Shown one piece after another: positions 1-8,339 of a DNA stretch of 41,740 nucleotides. The position numbers and the translations under genes are program-made. The notes under the pieces are model-generated. The model was not told the origin of the DNA. It did no database searches and saw nothing but the letters and a program-made list of their open reading frames with translations. The DNA lies in the IMG/VR virus record IMGVR_UViG_3300020421_000052, positions 1-41,740 of that record; one strand, 5' to 3'. Source of the DNA: a virus. Numbering within the stretch: position 1 is the first letter of the stretch; the number at the start of each line of letters is the position of its first letter.

Positions 1-1781
1 TTCTTATCAACTTCTTGATAAGGTGCTTGTTTATATGAGTGCTCAGAGTGAGGTAAGAATGAAACACCACTCATCACATCAAAGTTTTCATAAACCCATG
101 CACCTACTTGTAACCATTCATCTTCTTTCACATAAACTGTGATTGAAGGTTTGTGTTCACACCAATGCAATTGATATATCTTCCATATCTCTAGTTGTTC
201 AATAGCAGATTTAGCATCTCTCATAATTGAACTCGTTGGAGACTTCATAGGAAAGTAAATAACTTTTGTATCATTAGGTTTCATTACATCATCTTCACCA
301 TAGAAACCTTTGTCTAACATCATATCACACAATGGGTCTTTCTTATCTGCTCTTACAGTTCTAAGATAGTAAGGTGAATAACGTGGGTGAATACCTGAAG
401 CTGAATCAACTAATTGTGATACAGTTCCTGAAGGTTTCACACAAGTAATAGCAGTAGCTTGATTAACTCCTAGCATCTCTGCCCACTTCTTATTTGTTTT
501 AATTGAATGTTCTTTTAAGTTAATTAACATTTCTTTTAAAACAGTTTGATTAAATATATTACCTGATAAAACTTCGTGGTCCATAATACCAGTTAATGAA
601 ACACCTAGTAATCTTTCTTCTTCAGTGTTATCTTTCCATTGTTTAGTTAAGTATCTAAAGTCTGATAGAGTTGACTGAAGTGTACCAAAGATTGTAGCTA
701 TCTCTACCTTTTCTTTTAAAGTTTCTTCAGTATCATCAGGTCTTACAACTACTTCAGATAGATTACAAAATTGTTTATTTCGTAAAACTATTTCTGAACA
801 TGGATTAGTCCCAAAGTCAAAGTCACCTTCTCTTCTACCTGAACGTGTTGCCATCTTTTGTGATGCAACTCTGTTAAAGATACCACGTTCACCTGACTTA
901 GAATCATAAAGAGATACCCACTCCTTCATGAATGTACCTATATCAGGCTTCTCAGTATAAGCTACAGAGTTATTAGCATAACTTCTTTGTGGATTATTGT
1001 CCCACCATTGACCAGTCTTTGCATCTCTCATTCTAATATCTGAAAGATTAGAAAGACTAATTAAAGCTGAACGTCTTACACCACCACAAACAACTACGTC
1101 TGCAATCTTACATACAATGTCATGACATTCAATACTAGTTAATTTTCTACCACTAGCTTTTTGAAATGTCTCAATACTAAATTTAAATAAATCTCTAAGT
1201 GGGTCAGGACCACTGGCACGTCCACCAAATGTTTTTAGTTTAGCACCTGCAGGTCTGACAAGAGACATATCAAACTGTGGTATTTGTCCTGCGTAAAGCA
1301 TAGCAACAAGTTCACGATAAGATTTTGCCCAACCTATTTTACTATCTCTAACTTTAATAACTGTTTCAGTTGTATGAAACTTCTCTGCAATCTCAGGAAG
1401 TTTATCAACGTATTGTCTTTCAACACTGAACCCTACACCAGTACCACACATAAGTATGTACATAATCTCGTCAAAGGTTCTTACATTATCAATAGCTACA
1501 TATGAACAATTAAATCCTGCTACATTATCTTTATCAAGAGCAGCTCCTGCAGTCATCAATGCTCTCATTGAAGGCATAACTTTTAATGTAGTGATAGCAT
1601 CAATCCATCTATCTCTTTCCTTCTTGTCTAATTTTTTGTTTGTTAGTTTCTCATAACGTCCTTGCATATAACTAACATATCGTTCAACAGTTTCACTCCA
1701 CGTTTCTCTTCTGTTTTCTTTTTCAATCCATCTCGCATAACGAGAGATGGCAATATAGTTTTGGTATTCAGTTGGTAACAT
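1..1781 (-). CDS. nrdJ: Class II (B12-dependent) ribonucleotide reductase, 3' end cut by window edge
   Basis: Open reading frame on the minus strand from ATG at 1779-1781 to the left edge, about 593 residues without a stop. It resembles the monomeric adenosylcobalamin-dependent ribonucleoside-triphosphate reductase of Lactobacillus leichmannii (about 739 residues), so roughly 145 C-terminal residues lie outside. Seen: Asn-Cys at C92 (first cysteine of the redox pair), the active-site motif NPCSEI with C328 and E330, and C339 eleven residues later, matching the C408/E410/C419 spacing of that enzyme. Role: reduces ribonucleotides to deoxyribonucleotides using a cobalamin-derived thiyl radical, supplying phage DNA synthesis. 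It is the last visible gene of the replication arm, downstream of endonuclease I. The C-terminal shuttle cysteines are off the window. Confident about the class, since no NrdB partner is needed and the finger-loop context is monomer-like. Confidence 0.9.
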   Translation of the reverse strand, partial: MLPTEYQNYIAISRYARWIEKENRRETWSETVERYVSYMQGRYEKLTNKKLDKKERDRWIDAITTLKVMPSMRALMTAGAALDKDNVAGFNCSYVAIDNVRTFDEIMYILMCGTGVGFSVERQYVDKLPEIAEKFHTTETVIKVRDSKIGWAKSYRELVAMLYAGQIPQFDMSLVRPAGAKLKTFGGRASGPDPLRDLFKFSIETFQKASGRKLTSIECHDIVCKIADVVVCGGVRRSALISLSNLSDIRMRDAKTGQWWDNNPQRSYANNSVAYTEKPDIGTFMKEWVSLYDSKSGERGIFNRVASQKMATRSGRREGDFDFGTNPCSEIVLRNKQFCNLSEVVVRPDDTEETLKEKVEIATIFGTLQSTLSDFRYLTKQWKDNTEEERLLGVSLTGIMDHEVLSGNIFNQTVLKEMLINLKEHSIKTNKKWAEMLGVNQATAITCVKPSGTVSQLVDSASGIHPRYSPYYLRTVRADKKDPLCDMMLDKGFYGEDDVMKPNDTKVIYFPMKSPTSSIMRDAKSAIEQLEIWKIYQLHWCEHKPSITVYVKEDEWLQVGAWVYENFDVMSGVSFLPHSEHSYKQAPYQEVDK

Positions 1782-1784
1782 AGT

Positions 1785-2159
1785 TTATTTCCCCTTTCTA
1801 TTTTTAAGTTTAATTCTATCATAACTATCCTTATGTGTCAACAAAGCATTAATATGATTCCTCACAAAGTTAGTTCTTTTAGATGTTAGTATTTCCATAG
1901 CGACTCTTCTCATATAGTTTGGTTCAATATCTGCGAGTTCGCATATGTATTCAAAGTCTTCTTTTCGTTTACCACTGTTGGTAGTAAACCAAAGTATAGA
2001 CTCACGTTTATACTTATGACTTTCCAAGTCTTGAGTATCTTTTTGAGTAGCATCAAGTAGTGCCTGTAAAATAACTGCAAGGAATAATGTCCTCTCAGCA
2101 CTTGTTGAGCTGATAATATTTTGTTCAACTGTACGAAAAAAATTATCATGTTGTTTCAT
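1785..2159 (-). CDS. Conserved small phage protein, function unknown
   Basis: A 124-residue protein if it starts at ATG 2157-2159; an upstream in-frame ATG at 2184-2186 would add nine residues but deepen the overlap with the endonuclease gene. Neither start has a strong Shine-Dalgarno. The C-terminal half (DFEYICELADIEPNYMRR and then a basic tail) looks like a small helical DNA-associated phage family seen in other podoviruses and alphaproteobacterial prophages, whose function I do not know. It ends 3 bases before the nrdJ start, so it is co-transcribed and possibly translationally coupled with the reductase. No catalytic motif, signal or membrane segment is visible. Confidence 0.65.
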   Translation of the reverse strand: MKQHDNFFRTVEQNIISSTSAERTLFLAVILQALLDATQKDTQDLESHKYKRESILWFTTNSGKRKEDFEYICELADIEPNYMRRVAMEILTSKRTNFVRNHINALLTHKDSYDRIKLKNRKGK

Positions 2160-2517
2160 TATACCATTGTTTAGGAATACCATCACTTATCTTGCAGTAT
2201 TCAAAGTTATGTTTGTCACACCACTTTGCGTAAGTCATAGTACCACCTTTGTTTAATTTTTTATTAGGATTATCAAAAGCAAATCTAATTATAATTTTAG
2301 GATTAGACTTTCTAAAAAACAAATGTTTCTTTCTCATCTCAATAGTTAACCTACCTTTAACTTCTATGTAAGACCCATTAGGTAATAAGAAGTCAGGGCA
2401 GTAAGTTTTATTTTCAAACCATTCATAACTATATTTATTAGGTTCATATTTAACTTTTACTTTTTTATCTTTAAAAAATTTATAAACCTTTTCTTCTGAA
2501 CCACTTCTAAACTTCAT
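2146..2517 (-). CDS. T7-type endonuclease I (Holliday-junction resolvase)
   Basis: A 123-residue protein close in length and order to T7 gp3. The T7 catalytic set is preserved: E8 in FRSGSEEKV, D42 in PDFLLPNG, and E52-x-K54 in IEVKGR, corresponding to T7 E20, D55, E65 and K67; RKKHL and the following helix also match. T7 gp3 is a dimeric nuclease that resolves branched DNA and breaks down host DNA so nucleotides can be reused. Here it sits among the replication genes between a small membrane protein (4-base ATGA overlap at 2514-2517) and a small unknown gene. It lacks the T7 N-terminal extension and the basic C-terminal extension. Assignment is firm; only the exact substrate preference is inferred. 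Confidence 0.92.
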   Translation of the reverse strand: MKFRSGSEEKVYKFFKDKKVKVKYEPNKYSYEWFENKTYCPDFLLPNGSYIEVKGRLTIEMRKKHLFFRKSNPKIIIRFAFDNPNKKLNKGGTMTYAKWCDKHNFEYCKISDGIPKQWYNETT

Positions 2518-2738
2518 TTAATATTCCTCATATGAAAATAGTTTCGTATATGTAAACATGTAAATACTACACACATAATTAACATATAATAACTAACAGA
2601 TAATACTGACCATGTAATCCATATTATATTTGAAACCATACCATATAAGGGTGCATAGTTATCTTTGTTACCATACACCCATACAGTAATCACTGCACTA
2701 ATTGCAGCTAGTAATTCAAACAAACTAACCAATGTCAT
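2514..2738 (-). CDS. Small multi-span membrane protein
   Basis: A 74-residue hydrophobic protein with probably three membrane segments (about residues 4-20, 30-48 and 50-65) and a short basic C-terminus ending in RNYFHMRNIK. The stretch around GNKDNYAPLYGMVSNIIWI resembles short PnuC-like or transporter-half proteins encoded by marine phages, but no transport motif decides this. It starts inside the end of the upstream nuclease gene (14-base overlap) and its stop overlaps the start of endonuclease I, so it is translated as part of the replication operon. No Shine-Dalgarno is seen, consistent with translational coupling. Function unknown. Confidence 0.6.
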   Translation of the reverse strand: MTLVSLFELLAAISAVITVWVYGNKDNYAPLYGMVSNIIWITWSVLSVSYYMLIMCVVFTCLHIRNYFHMRNIK

Positions 2739-3573
2739 TTAATTCTACCTCAATTACATCAGGTTTTTTTACAACTTGTGTTAAGTATCTTGGTCCATTC
2801 GCATAGATAAATTTTCTAAGTCCTTTCCCATTATTAGCATCCTGCCAACAATTAACTTTATAAGCACAGTAGGAACAGCCAACATCAAGTTTACGATTAC
2901 CACTAGCACCATCTGCAATATCGTCATAACACTTGCTAGGAACTGTATCATTTGCGACAACATTTTTAAGATGTAAGACCCTATCTTTCGCATTTATCAT
3001 CTCCATATCATGGACAGACATTAAACATATACGTCCACTCTGTTTATCAATAGCAAGAAAAGCACCACCTTTTTTATTTTGTGCATCAGCATAAGCTGAC
3101 AACTGTGCAATGTAACCAAAGGGGTCATCTTTTAATAGTGAACGATTAGAAAACTTTTTAAATGAATAAGCACTAGCTGATTTACAATCAGTAACAACAC
3201 CATCAATCTCACAATCTTGGTGACCTAATACTCCTTCAATCTCTAATTCTTTTTGTTCATTCTTAACTTCATGTCCTGCAGTTTTAGCTAATAATAAAAG
3301 TAACTCTTCAAGTATATGACCATAAGTAAATTTTATCTTCGCCCATGCAGGTAACTTTTCTTTTGTTATATCTCGTGACTGATACCACACCTGTCTATCA
3401 GGTTTACCAATCTGAGACATTCTTAAATTATTATTCTCAGAACGTGTGTTGAATAATTGTAATACACCTTCCTTCACTCTTTCAGCAAACAACTCCATAT
3501 CTTTTTCACTAGGTTGTGTGCCATCAGTAATAGTCTGGTACATATCTTCAACTAAAGTATCAATATTTTTCAT
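2725..3573 (-). CDS. RecB/Cas4-like PD-(D/E)XK exonuclease
   Basis: A 282-residue nuclease. Seen in order: H86 in GHILEE, D124 in GHQDCEIDG, D129-C-K131 in VVTDCKS (the D/E-x-K strand), and Q157-x3-Y161 in AQLSAYAD, the QxxxY motif typical of RecB- and Cas4-type nucleases. A C-terminal cysteine group (C233, C236, C242 in the segment CSYCAYKVNCW) suggests an iron-sulfur or zinc cluster; a fourth N-terminal cysteine, as in Cas4, is not evident before the catalytic domain. In T7-like replication arms this position is held by the gp6 exonuclease, so the likely role is DNA end resection, primer removal or host DNA degradation. A hairpin with a T-run lies between the SSB gene and this start (3577-3608). 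Confidence 0.82.
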   Translation of the reverse strand: MKNIDTLVEDMYQTITDGTQPSEKDMELFAERVKEGVLQLFNTRSENNNLRMSQIGKPDRQVWYQSRDITKEKLPAWAKIKFTYGHILEELLLLLAKTAGHEVKNEQKELEIEGVLGHQDCEIDGVVTDCKSASAYSFKKFSNRSLLKDDPFGYIAQLSAYADAQNKKGGAFLAIDKQSGRICLMSVHDMEMINAKDRVLHLKNVVANDTVPSKCYDDIADGASGNRKLDVGCSYCAYKVNCWQDANNGKGLRKFIYANGPRYLTQVVKKPDVIEVELNDIG

Positions 3574-3576
3574 TGA

Positions 3577-3608
3577 AAAAAATAGGGGTGAGTTATTAAC
3601 TACACCCC
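3577..3608 (-). terminator. Terminator-like hairpin between SSB and exonuclease genes
   Basis: On the minus strand a stem of GGGGTG/CACCCC (3603-3608 with 3585-3590) is continued by AGTT/AACT after one bulged base, with a 3-base loop, and is followed by UA and seven U residues (3577-3584). This is an intrinsic-terminator shape lying 10 bases after the SSB stop. The next gene's ATG follows only 3 bases after the T-run, and the only GGAG is on the far side of the hairpin, so it may instead attenuate expression or bring the ribosome site near the start codon. Confidence 0.5.
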
Positions 3609-3630
3609 CATCTCCTTTTAAAAGTTAAGG

Positions 3631-4116
3631 TTAAGCAGGTACTTCTGCAAACTCTGAAGTTGAATTATCTGCATTAGATGCAGAAGGAATCTCTTCAAAT
3701 TCACTTGCAGTTGAACTACCACCTTCATAGGCAACTAGGTTTACAACCTGAATGGCTTGTAAGTCAGCACTCTTACCACTTCTACCAGTTGGTTTATGAG
3801 TCCACTCGTAAGTTTTAAATAAAACATTTACATCTGAACCATTACCAATCAAAGTATTTTGAAGTGGACGTTTCATACCATCCATTACATCAGGTGCTTT
3901 GTTAGGACTACCATCTTTTCTTTTAGCTTTTCTTTTGATGGTAACAAAGTCTCCTCTATCGTCACCTTTGTTTTTAATAGATAGACCTTCAGCTTCAGCT
4001 TTCTTTTTATTATCAGCATCAACTGCTAAGTCTACAGAATAGACACCATCTTCATCAAACGTAGTGTTTGGTGATACGACTGATGCCCAGTAGGCTTTAC
4101 CATTTAATATTGGCAT
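3631..4116 (-). CDS. Single-stranded DNA-binding protein (T7 gp2.5-like)
   Basis: A 161-residue protein beginning MPILNGKAYWASVVSPNTTF, followed by an OB-fold-like beta-rich segment with many basic residues (KRKAKRKDG) and an aromatic-rich strand FKTYEWTHKP. It ends in an acidic, serine-rich tail made of two related pieces, SEFEEIPSAS and SEFAEVPA, as expected of an SSB tail that contacts polymerase and helicase. Such proteins occupy this place in marine T7-like replication arms. It is the first gene after the DNA polymerase and has its own strong sigma70-type promoter (4179-4207) and a good ribosome site (AAGGAG, 7 bases before ATG), implying high expression. The family call comes from composition, tail and context. 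Confidence 0.75.
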   Translation of the reverse strand: MPILNGKAYWASVVSPNTTFDEDGVYSVDLAVDADNKKKAEAEGLSIKNKGDDRGDFVTIKRKAKRKDGSPNKAPDVMDGMKRPLQNTLIGNGSDVNVLFKTYEWTHKPTGRSGKSADLQAIQVVNLVAYEGGSSTASEFEEIPSASNADNSTSEFAEVPA

Positions 4117-4147
4117 AAGTTTACTCCTTCTTTAAGGTTATTATATT

Positions 4148-4164
4148 TTCGTATTAACTACGAA
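4148..4164. promoter_or_regulatory. Inverted repeat in the SSB leader
   Basis: TTCGTA at 4148-4153 and TACGAA at 4159-4164 form a perfect 6-bp dyad with a 5-base centre, just downstream of the predicted transcription start of the SSB promoter. It could be an operator or a 5' stem-loop that stabilises the messenger. Confidence 0.4.
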
Positions 4165-4178
4165 TATCTCAGTGTATA

Positions 4179-4207
4179 ATTATAAGGTATAACAATACAC
4201 AAGTCAA
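4179..4207 (-). promoter_or_regulatory. Sigma70-type promoter for the SSB gene
   Basis: On the minus strand TTGACT (4202-4207) lies exactly 17 bases from a perfect TATAAT (4179-4184), giving a predicted start near 4171 and a leader of about 55 bases to the SSB ATG at 4116. It lies in the 115-base gap after the DNA polymerase gene, one of the few gaps in this arm. A host housekeeping sigma factor would be expected to read it. Confidence 0.75.
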
Positions 4208-4231
4208 CACTAATCAAAAATAAATTTAAAA

Positions 4232-5932
4232 CTAGTGTGTTTCTGCCCAACTCAGACCAGTCTTATACTCTGCATCTAGTGGACAATTAAGGTTGAGTTG
4301 TTCAGTTGTTTCTTTAATTGCCAACTTCACAATCTCTCCCATACTTTGTATGTCATTTTTGTTTACTTCAAACTGGTACTCGTCATGTATTGAAGCTACA
4401 AGTTTAACATCCAAACCTTTTGTGCGTACATGTTTAATCATGTTACGTAACCATACTTTACAAGCGATAGCACCTGCACCTTGTATGATTGTATTAACTG
4501 CTTTATGTGGTGACCTAACATTAAAGAGTCTACCATCTAAACCTTTTACTTTACCTGACTGAGCAGCTTCTTCTACTTGACTTCTAAAAGATTTTAGTCG
4601 TGGTAACTCAGATAAAAATTTATCTATAAGTTGTTTACCAACTGCCATATCTTTTGAGCCAACTATTTGTGCAATCTTTTTTGCACCTGCTCCAAACAAG
4701 AAAGCATATATAAAAGTTTTAGCTTGGTCTCTATCTGATAGTCCTGCCATGTTCATATTCTTTGTGTGAATATCACCATTCAGTATCTCATGTGTATACT
4801 CAGATGTGTTAATGTAATGTGCTAACATTCTTAACTCTAGTCCTGAAGCATCAGTACCAAAGATAACATGAGTATCTGGCTTATCAGTTGTCCATACTTC
4901 TCTACATTCTTTACCATAAGGTGAATATGTAGCAGGTATCTGAGCCATATTTGGCGAGTGATGGCTCATTCTACCTGATACACAACGCAAAGTAAGGACA
5001 CGACCATGCACTCTTCCAGTGGTTTGATTAACAACATCAAGCCAAGAAGAGATTTGAGACGTTCTTTTTTTTAATAATAAATATTCAGCTATCAATTTAG
5101 CTTCAGCTATATTATCTATCTTTGATAGTACACTCTCGTCTACAATAGGTGAACCTTTATCAGTAAACTTATTTGGTTTCCAACCTAACTTCATAAGTCG
5201 TTCAGCTATTTGTTTACGAGACGCAAGATTAAATTCTTGATAACTAACTTTAGTAAAAGGTACACCCTTTATATACCCACGAGATTTATTATTTACTTTA
5301 GGTATGAACTCTTCCTCAATCTTTAATGGTGGAAAAGTTTTATGTACTTCTTTTTCTAACTGTTCAGCTTTATCTTCAAGCATTGCATGAAGACCACTAG
5401 CTTTCTGTTGGTCTAAATAAAATCCAGTGTCTTCTTGTTTAGAAACAATGGAACGTATATCATGTTCAAGTCTCAAAGAATAATCTGAGAATCTTTTACC
5501 TTCAAGTTTTAAATGATTATAAACTTTATGTGTAAGTTCAACATCACGTCTACAATAAGTAAGCATCTCTTCACTAAACTCAGAGAAGTTATTGAACTCA
5601 AGTTTATTAAATCCAAATCTTTTACCCCAGGAATCTAATGAGTGACCATTCTCACGTTCAGGATTGTATAGCTGAGACATAATTAAAGTATCTTCAATCT
5701 GTCCAATAGTAATCTTCGTGCCAGTCAATCTATTTAGAACTGGTGCGTCAAAAGAAATACCATTGTGCATAATAATTTTATCTGCATGTTTATTTATAAA
5801 CGCAGGAAACTTATCATAACAATCTTTACCAACGAAAGCATAGTTCTCATTTGTCTCCATGTTTCTAGCTACAATACAATGTATCTTTGTTGCATCTAGT
5901 GAATCTGTTTCTATGTCAACTACTAAATTCAT
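4232..5932 (-). CDS. Family A DNA polymerase with 3'-5' exonuclease domain
   Basis: A 566-residue polymerase of T7 gp5 type. Exonuclease motifs: D6 and E8 in DIETDSL, N57 and D62 in HNGISFD, Y126-x3-D130 in YCRRD, all intact, so proofreading is expected. Polymerase motifs: A at D361-E366 (DASGLELR), B at R401-x3-K405-x3-Y409 followed by FG at 413-414, and C at H516-D517-E518. The residue aligned with E. coli Pol I Phe762 is Tyr409, as in T7 polymerase. The 5' nuclease domain is absent, as is normal for phage enzymes. No DnaJ-type zinc motif (CxxCxGxG) is inserted, unlike the HMO-2011 phage polymerase as I recall it. The start codon shares one base with the stop of the upstream nuclease gene. 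This is the replicative enzyme. Confidence 0.95.
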   Translation of the reverse strand: MNLVVDIETDSLDATKIHCIVARNMETNENYAFVGKDCYDKFPAFINKHADKIIMHNGISFDAPVLNRLTGTKITIGQIEDTLIMSQLYNPERENGHSLDSWGKRFGFNKLEFNNFSEFSEEMLTYCRRDVELTHKVYNHLKLEGKRFSDYSLRLEHDIRSIVSKQEDTGFYLDQQKASGLHAMLEDKAEQLEKEVHKTFPPLKIEEEFIPKVNNKSRGYIKGVPFTKVSYQEFNLASRKQIAERLMKLGWKPNKFTDKGSPIVDESVLSKIDNIAEAKLIAEYLLLKKRTSQISSWLDVVNQTTGRVHGRVLTLRCVSGRMSHHSPNMAQIPATYSPYGKECREVWTTDKPDTHVIFGTDASGLELRMLAHYINTSEYTHEILNGDIHTKNMNMAGLSDRDQAKTFIYAFLFGAGAKKIAQIVGSKDMAVGKQLIDKFLSELPRLKSFRSQVEEAAQSGKVKGLDGRLFNVRSPHKAVNTIIQGAGAIACKVWLRNMIKHVRTKGLDVKLVASIHDEYQFEVNKNDIQSMGEIVKLAIKETTEQLNLNCPLDAEYKTGLSWAETH

Positions 5933-6342
5933 TATATACTAATATACTCCTTTATTGTTTTTAAATCAAATAGTTTTTGCAAACTAATTAAATACATTCT
6001 TGATGCGTTATGGTCACCACCATTTACAGATACCTTTCTTTCTAAAGAGTCCAGTATCTTTTTTAGGTTCTCAGTTTTAAATACTAACGTGGCATAAACA
6101 TCTTCACCTACACATAGATTATGAAACCAATAGTCAGCTTCAGTTGCATTGATACCTGAAGGTTTACCATAACATTCATATTCAATAGCTATGTTACCAG
6201 TTCTTTTCCAAACATCACGTTCAGATTTAACTTCAATCTTTTTATCTTGAAGCATATCTTGAATCATATCTTCTCTAACTTTTCCATAAGCTAAATCAAT
6301 ATCAAACTTCTTTCTGTCTTTACTCTTGGGTTTCAAACTCAT
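5932..6342 (-). CDS. Small PD-(D/E)XK endonuclease
   Basis: A 136-residue protein whose middle reads KIEVKSERDVWKRTGNIAIE followed by GKPSGI and TEADYWFH. The E37-V-K39 strand with an upstream acidic helix (FDIDLAYG, E24-D25) is the core of a small PD-(D/E)XK nuclease, and the TGNIAIEYE...ADYW arrangement resembles VRR-nuc or junction-resolvase-like phage enzymes. It lies between primase-helicase and polymerase, overlapping the helicase gene by 23 bases and the polymerase start by one base, with its own AAGGAG site. A role in replication or recombination, perhaps debranching or primer processing, is inferred from context. It is distinct from the T7 endonuclease I encoded further downstream. 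Confidence 0.7.
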   Translation of the reverse strand: MSLKPKSKDRKKFDIDLAYGKVREDMIQDMLQDKKIEVKSERDVWKRTGNIAIEYECYGKPSGINATEADYWFHNLCVGEDVYATLVFKTENLKKILDSLERKVSVNGGDHNASRMYLISLQKLFDLKTIKEYISI

Positions 6343-7963
6343 CTGCGTTCTCCTTAAAAGGGTTATCTATTTCAGTCATTCTACCATTCTCAGTAGAGTA
6401 AAGTAAGTAAGAACCAACTCCAGTAGTTCCTGCATACCTATTTTTAAGTACACGAATAGTTGAAGTATTCTTTGCAATCTCATCATCATCTTGTTGGTTT
6501 CTTTCCATACCAATCACTGCATCAGATAACTGTGCGATTGAATGTGAACCACGCAAGTGTGATAATGAAACTTGCTTTCCTTCTTCGTGTCCTTTATCAT
6601 TATCAAGTCTTCGTAAGTGACAAGCTAACAACATACCTATCTTAGACTCATGACATAAGCTACGAAGTTTAGTCATAAGAATATCAATAGCTTTTCTTTC
6701 ATTACCATCATCTCTGCCTGATATAATTAAACTTAGATGGTCAACGAATACCCACTTACAATCACAACCTTTAGCCATGTAACGAATACGATTGATAACA
6801 TCATCATCATCCATAGAACCAAAGTGGTCAAACAAAACTAAACGTCTATCACCCCTAAGTTCTTCAGACCATTTCTTTAATTCAGATGGTTCTTGTTTCT
6901 TCCACTCTTCAGGTTTGTGTAGTTCTTTGTTTGCATGTATACCTACTAAACCTCTGAATGTTCTTTTCTTTTCTTCTTCTAAAAACAAAAGACCAATCTT
7001 ATCTTCAGTAGTTTTCCATATATGATATACAAGCTCACGTAGTAAACTTGATTTACCCATACCAGTACCTGATGTAAGTGTAACCAATTCACCAACACGC
7101 ATACCATATAACTTATTATTTAATCCTTTAAAAGGATAAGGAACAGAGTCAACCTCTTCCTCAACCCATAGGTCATCAACAATATCATCATACGTTACAA
7201 TACCTGCAGGTGTATAAGGTTTAGCATCCCACCAGGTACGAGTAAACTGTTCACGTTTACCTGCCTTTAAATATTCGTTAGCATCTTTTAATTCAAGATT
7301 AACTATCTTACATTTATTAGGTGGAAATATCTCTGATACTTTATTAGCAGTTTCTCTACCAATACTATCGCTATCAAAACATATCACAATATTCTCAAAG
7401 CTATTTAAGTATTCAAAGTTTTGTTTACAATCTCTAACTGCTGAAGCTACACCATTCTTAATGGACACAGTAGCATAACGACTACCAGTCATTTGAAATA
7501 CTGCCATAGCATCACACTCACCCTCAGTAATTGTAATGTACTTCTGTCCACTTGTGAATAAGTGTTGTCCAAACAATTCAGACTCAGCAAAGTTACCTTG
7601 TGTCGTAAACACTTTAGGTAATGCTCTAATCTTATTAGCAACGTGCTTACCTTGTGCATTATAGAATGGATATATATGTTTTGTAACCATACCATTATTA
7701 GCTAACGTGGTTACTCCATACTTACTCGCAGTTTCTTGAGAGATATTTCTATCTTTCAATTCAGTTCTATCACCAACGTACAAGTCAGAATAACTGTTAG
7801 TATTATTTGTAATAGGTGTTACTTCCACTCCTTCTCCTTTCTCAAAATAGCCACAGTCAGGTGTAAAGCAGTGTGCACCATCACTATAACGTGCTAAATT
7901 ATCTTTACTCCCACATTTAGGACACTGTTCGTGCCCAATAAATTTACTTTCCATTTTTAACAT
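6320..7963 (-). CDS. Bifunctional DNA primase-helicase (T7 gp4-like)
   Basis: A 547-residue protein with the full T7 gp4 order. An N-terminal zinc-binding domain has C14-x2-C17 and C32-x4-C37; a Toprim primase core shows E147 in TEGECD and D197/D199 in CFDSDS; the DnaB/Twinkle-like ring helicase has Walker A SGTGMGKSS (298-306), Walker B FVDHL with D408, and a late arginine-finger region NRYAGTTG. It would synthesise RNA primers and unwind DNA at the fork as a hexamer with the polymerase. Start at 7963 follows an AGGGGG site closely; an alternative ATG lies 9 bases in. An 8-bp hairpin lies just upstream at 7982-8005. Identity is secure. Confidence 0.94.
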   Translation of the reverse strand: MLKMESKFIGHEQCPKCGSKDNLARYSDGAHCFTPDCGYFEKGEGVEVTPITNNTNSYSDLYVGDRTELKDRNISQETASKYGVTTLANNGMVTKHIYPFYNAQGKHVANKIRALPKVFTTQGNFAESELFGQHLFTSGQKYITITEGECDAMAVFQMTGSRYATVSIKNGVASAVRDCKQNFEYLNSFENIVICFDSDSIGRETANKVSEIFPPNKCKIVNLELKDANEYLKAGKREQFTRTWWDAKPYTPAGIVTYDDIVDDLWVEEEVDSVPYPFKGLNNKLYGMRVGELVTLTSGTGMGKSSLLRELVYHIWKTTEDKIGLLFLEEEKKRTFRGLVGIHANKELHKPEEWKKQEPSELKKWSEELRGDRRLVLFDHFGSMDDDDVINRIRYMAKGCDCKWVFVDHLSLIISGRDDGNERKAIDILMTKLRSLCHESKIGMLLACHLRRLDNDKGHEEGKQVSLSHLRGSHSIAQLSDAVIGMERNQQDDDEIAKNTSTIRVLKNRYAGTTGVGSYLLYSTENGRMTEIDNPFKENADEFETQE

Positions 7964-7981
7964 TCAACCCCCTATATAAAA

Positions 7982-8005
7982 AGTAATACATAAAAAAGTA
8001 TTACT
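7982..8005 (-). terminator. Perfect 8-bp hairpin upstream of the primase-helicase
   Basis: AGTAATAC (7982-7989) and GTATTACT (7998-8005) form a perfect dyad with an 8-base A/T loop. On the minus strand it is followed by TTTTTATATA. It may be a weak terminator after the small-gene block or a stabilising hairpin at the 5' end of a processed replication messenger. It lies in the gap 7964-8039. Confidence 0.4.
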
Positions 8006-8039
8006 GTTGTTATTATATATACATTACTCATTATACCCC

Positions 8040-8339
8040 CTAATGTAGTTTATTATTATCTTTATCGTACATAAATTCAAATACTTCATCACCTTCAGTT
8101 GGTTCTTCTCCCATACTTAATGCTATAAGTTCTTGAGCAGTATCATTTAATGCGTTCTGCATTGTAAGAAAACCATAGTAATCTTTTTCAGCTTTGGTTA
8201 TAGCTGTAATTGCTAATGCTCTTGCCATTAGGTATACAGTTTCAGGTGAATCATATTTAATTATTAACTCCATAATTATTTTATGGATAGCCATAACTAC
8301 TTCTTCACGTTCTTTGGTTGTTAACTTTTTTAGTTCCAC
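8040..8339 (-). CDS. Hypothetical small early protein
   Basis: I choose GTG at 8337-8339 as start because GGAG lies six bases before it; a TTG at 8345 directly abuts the site and is less likely. This gives 99 residues: a helical N-terminal part rich in Lys and Glu, an alanine-rich helix (MARALAITAITKAEKDYYGF), and an acidic C-terminus. No known motif is recognised. It overlaps the end of the 59-codon gene upstream by 35 bases, with its ribosome site inside that gene, so the two are likely coupled. Confidence 0.6.
   Translation of the reverse strand: MELKKLTTKEREEVVMAIHKIIMELIIKYDSPETVYLMARALAITAITKAEKDYYGFLTMQNALNDTAQELIALSMGEEPTEGDEVFEFMYDKDNNKLH

Noticed and set aside
2725-3573. Cas4 of a CRISPR system
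   Set aside because: RecB-type motifs and a C-terminal cysteine cluster are shared with phage exonucleases; no Cas1 or Cas2 or array is present.
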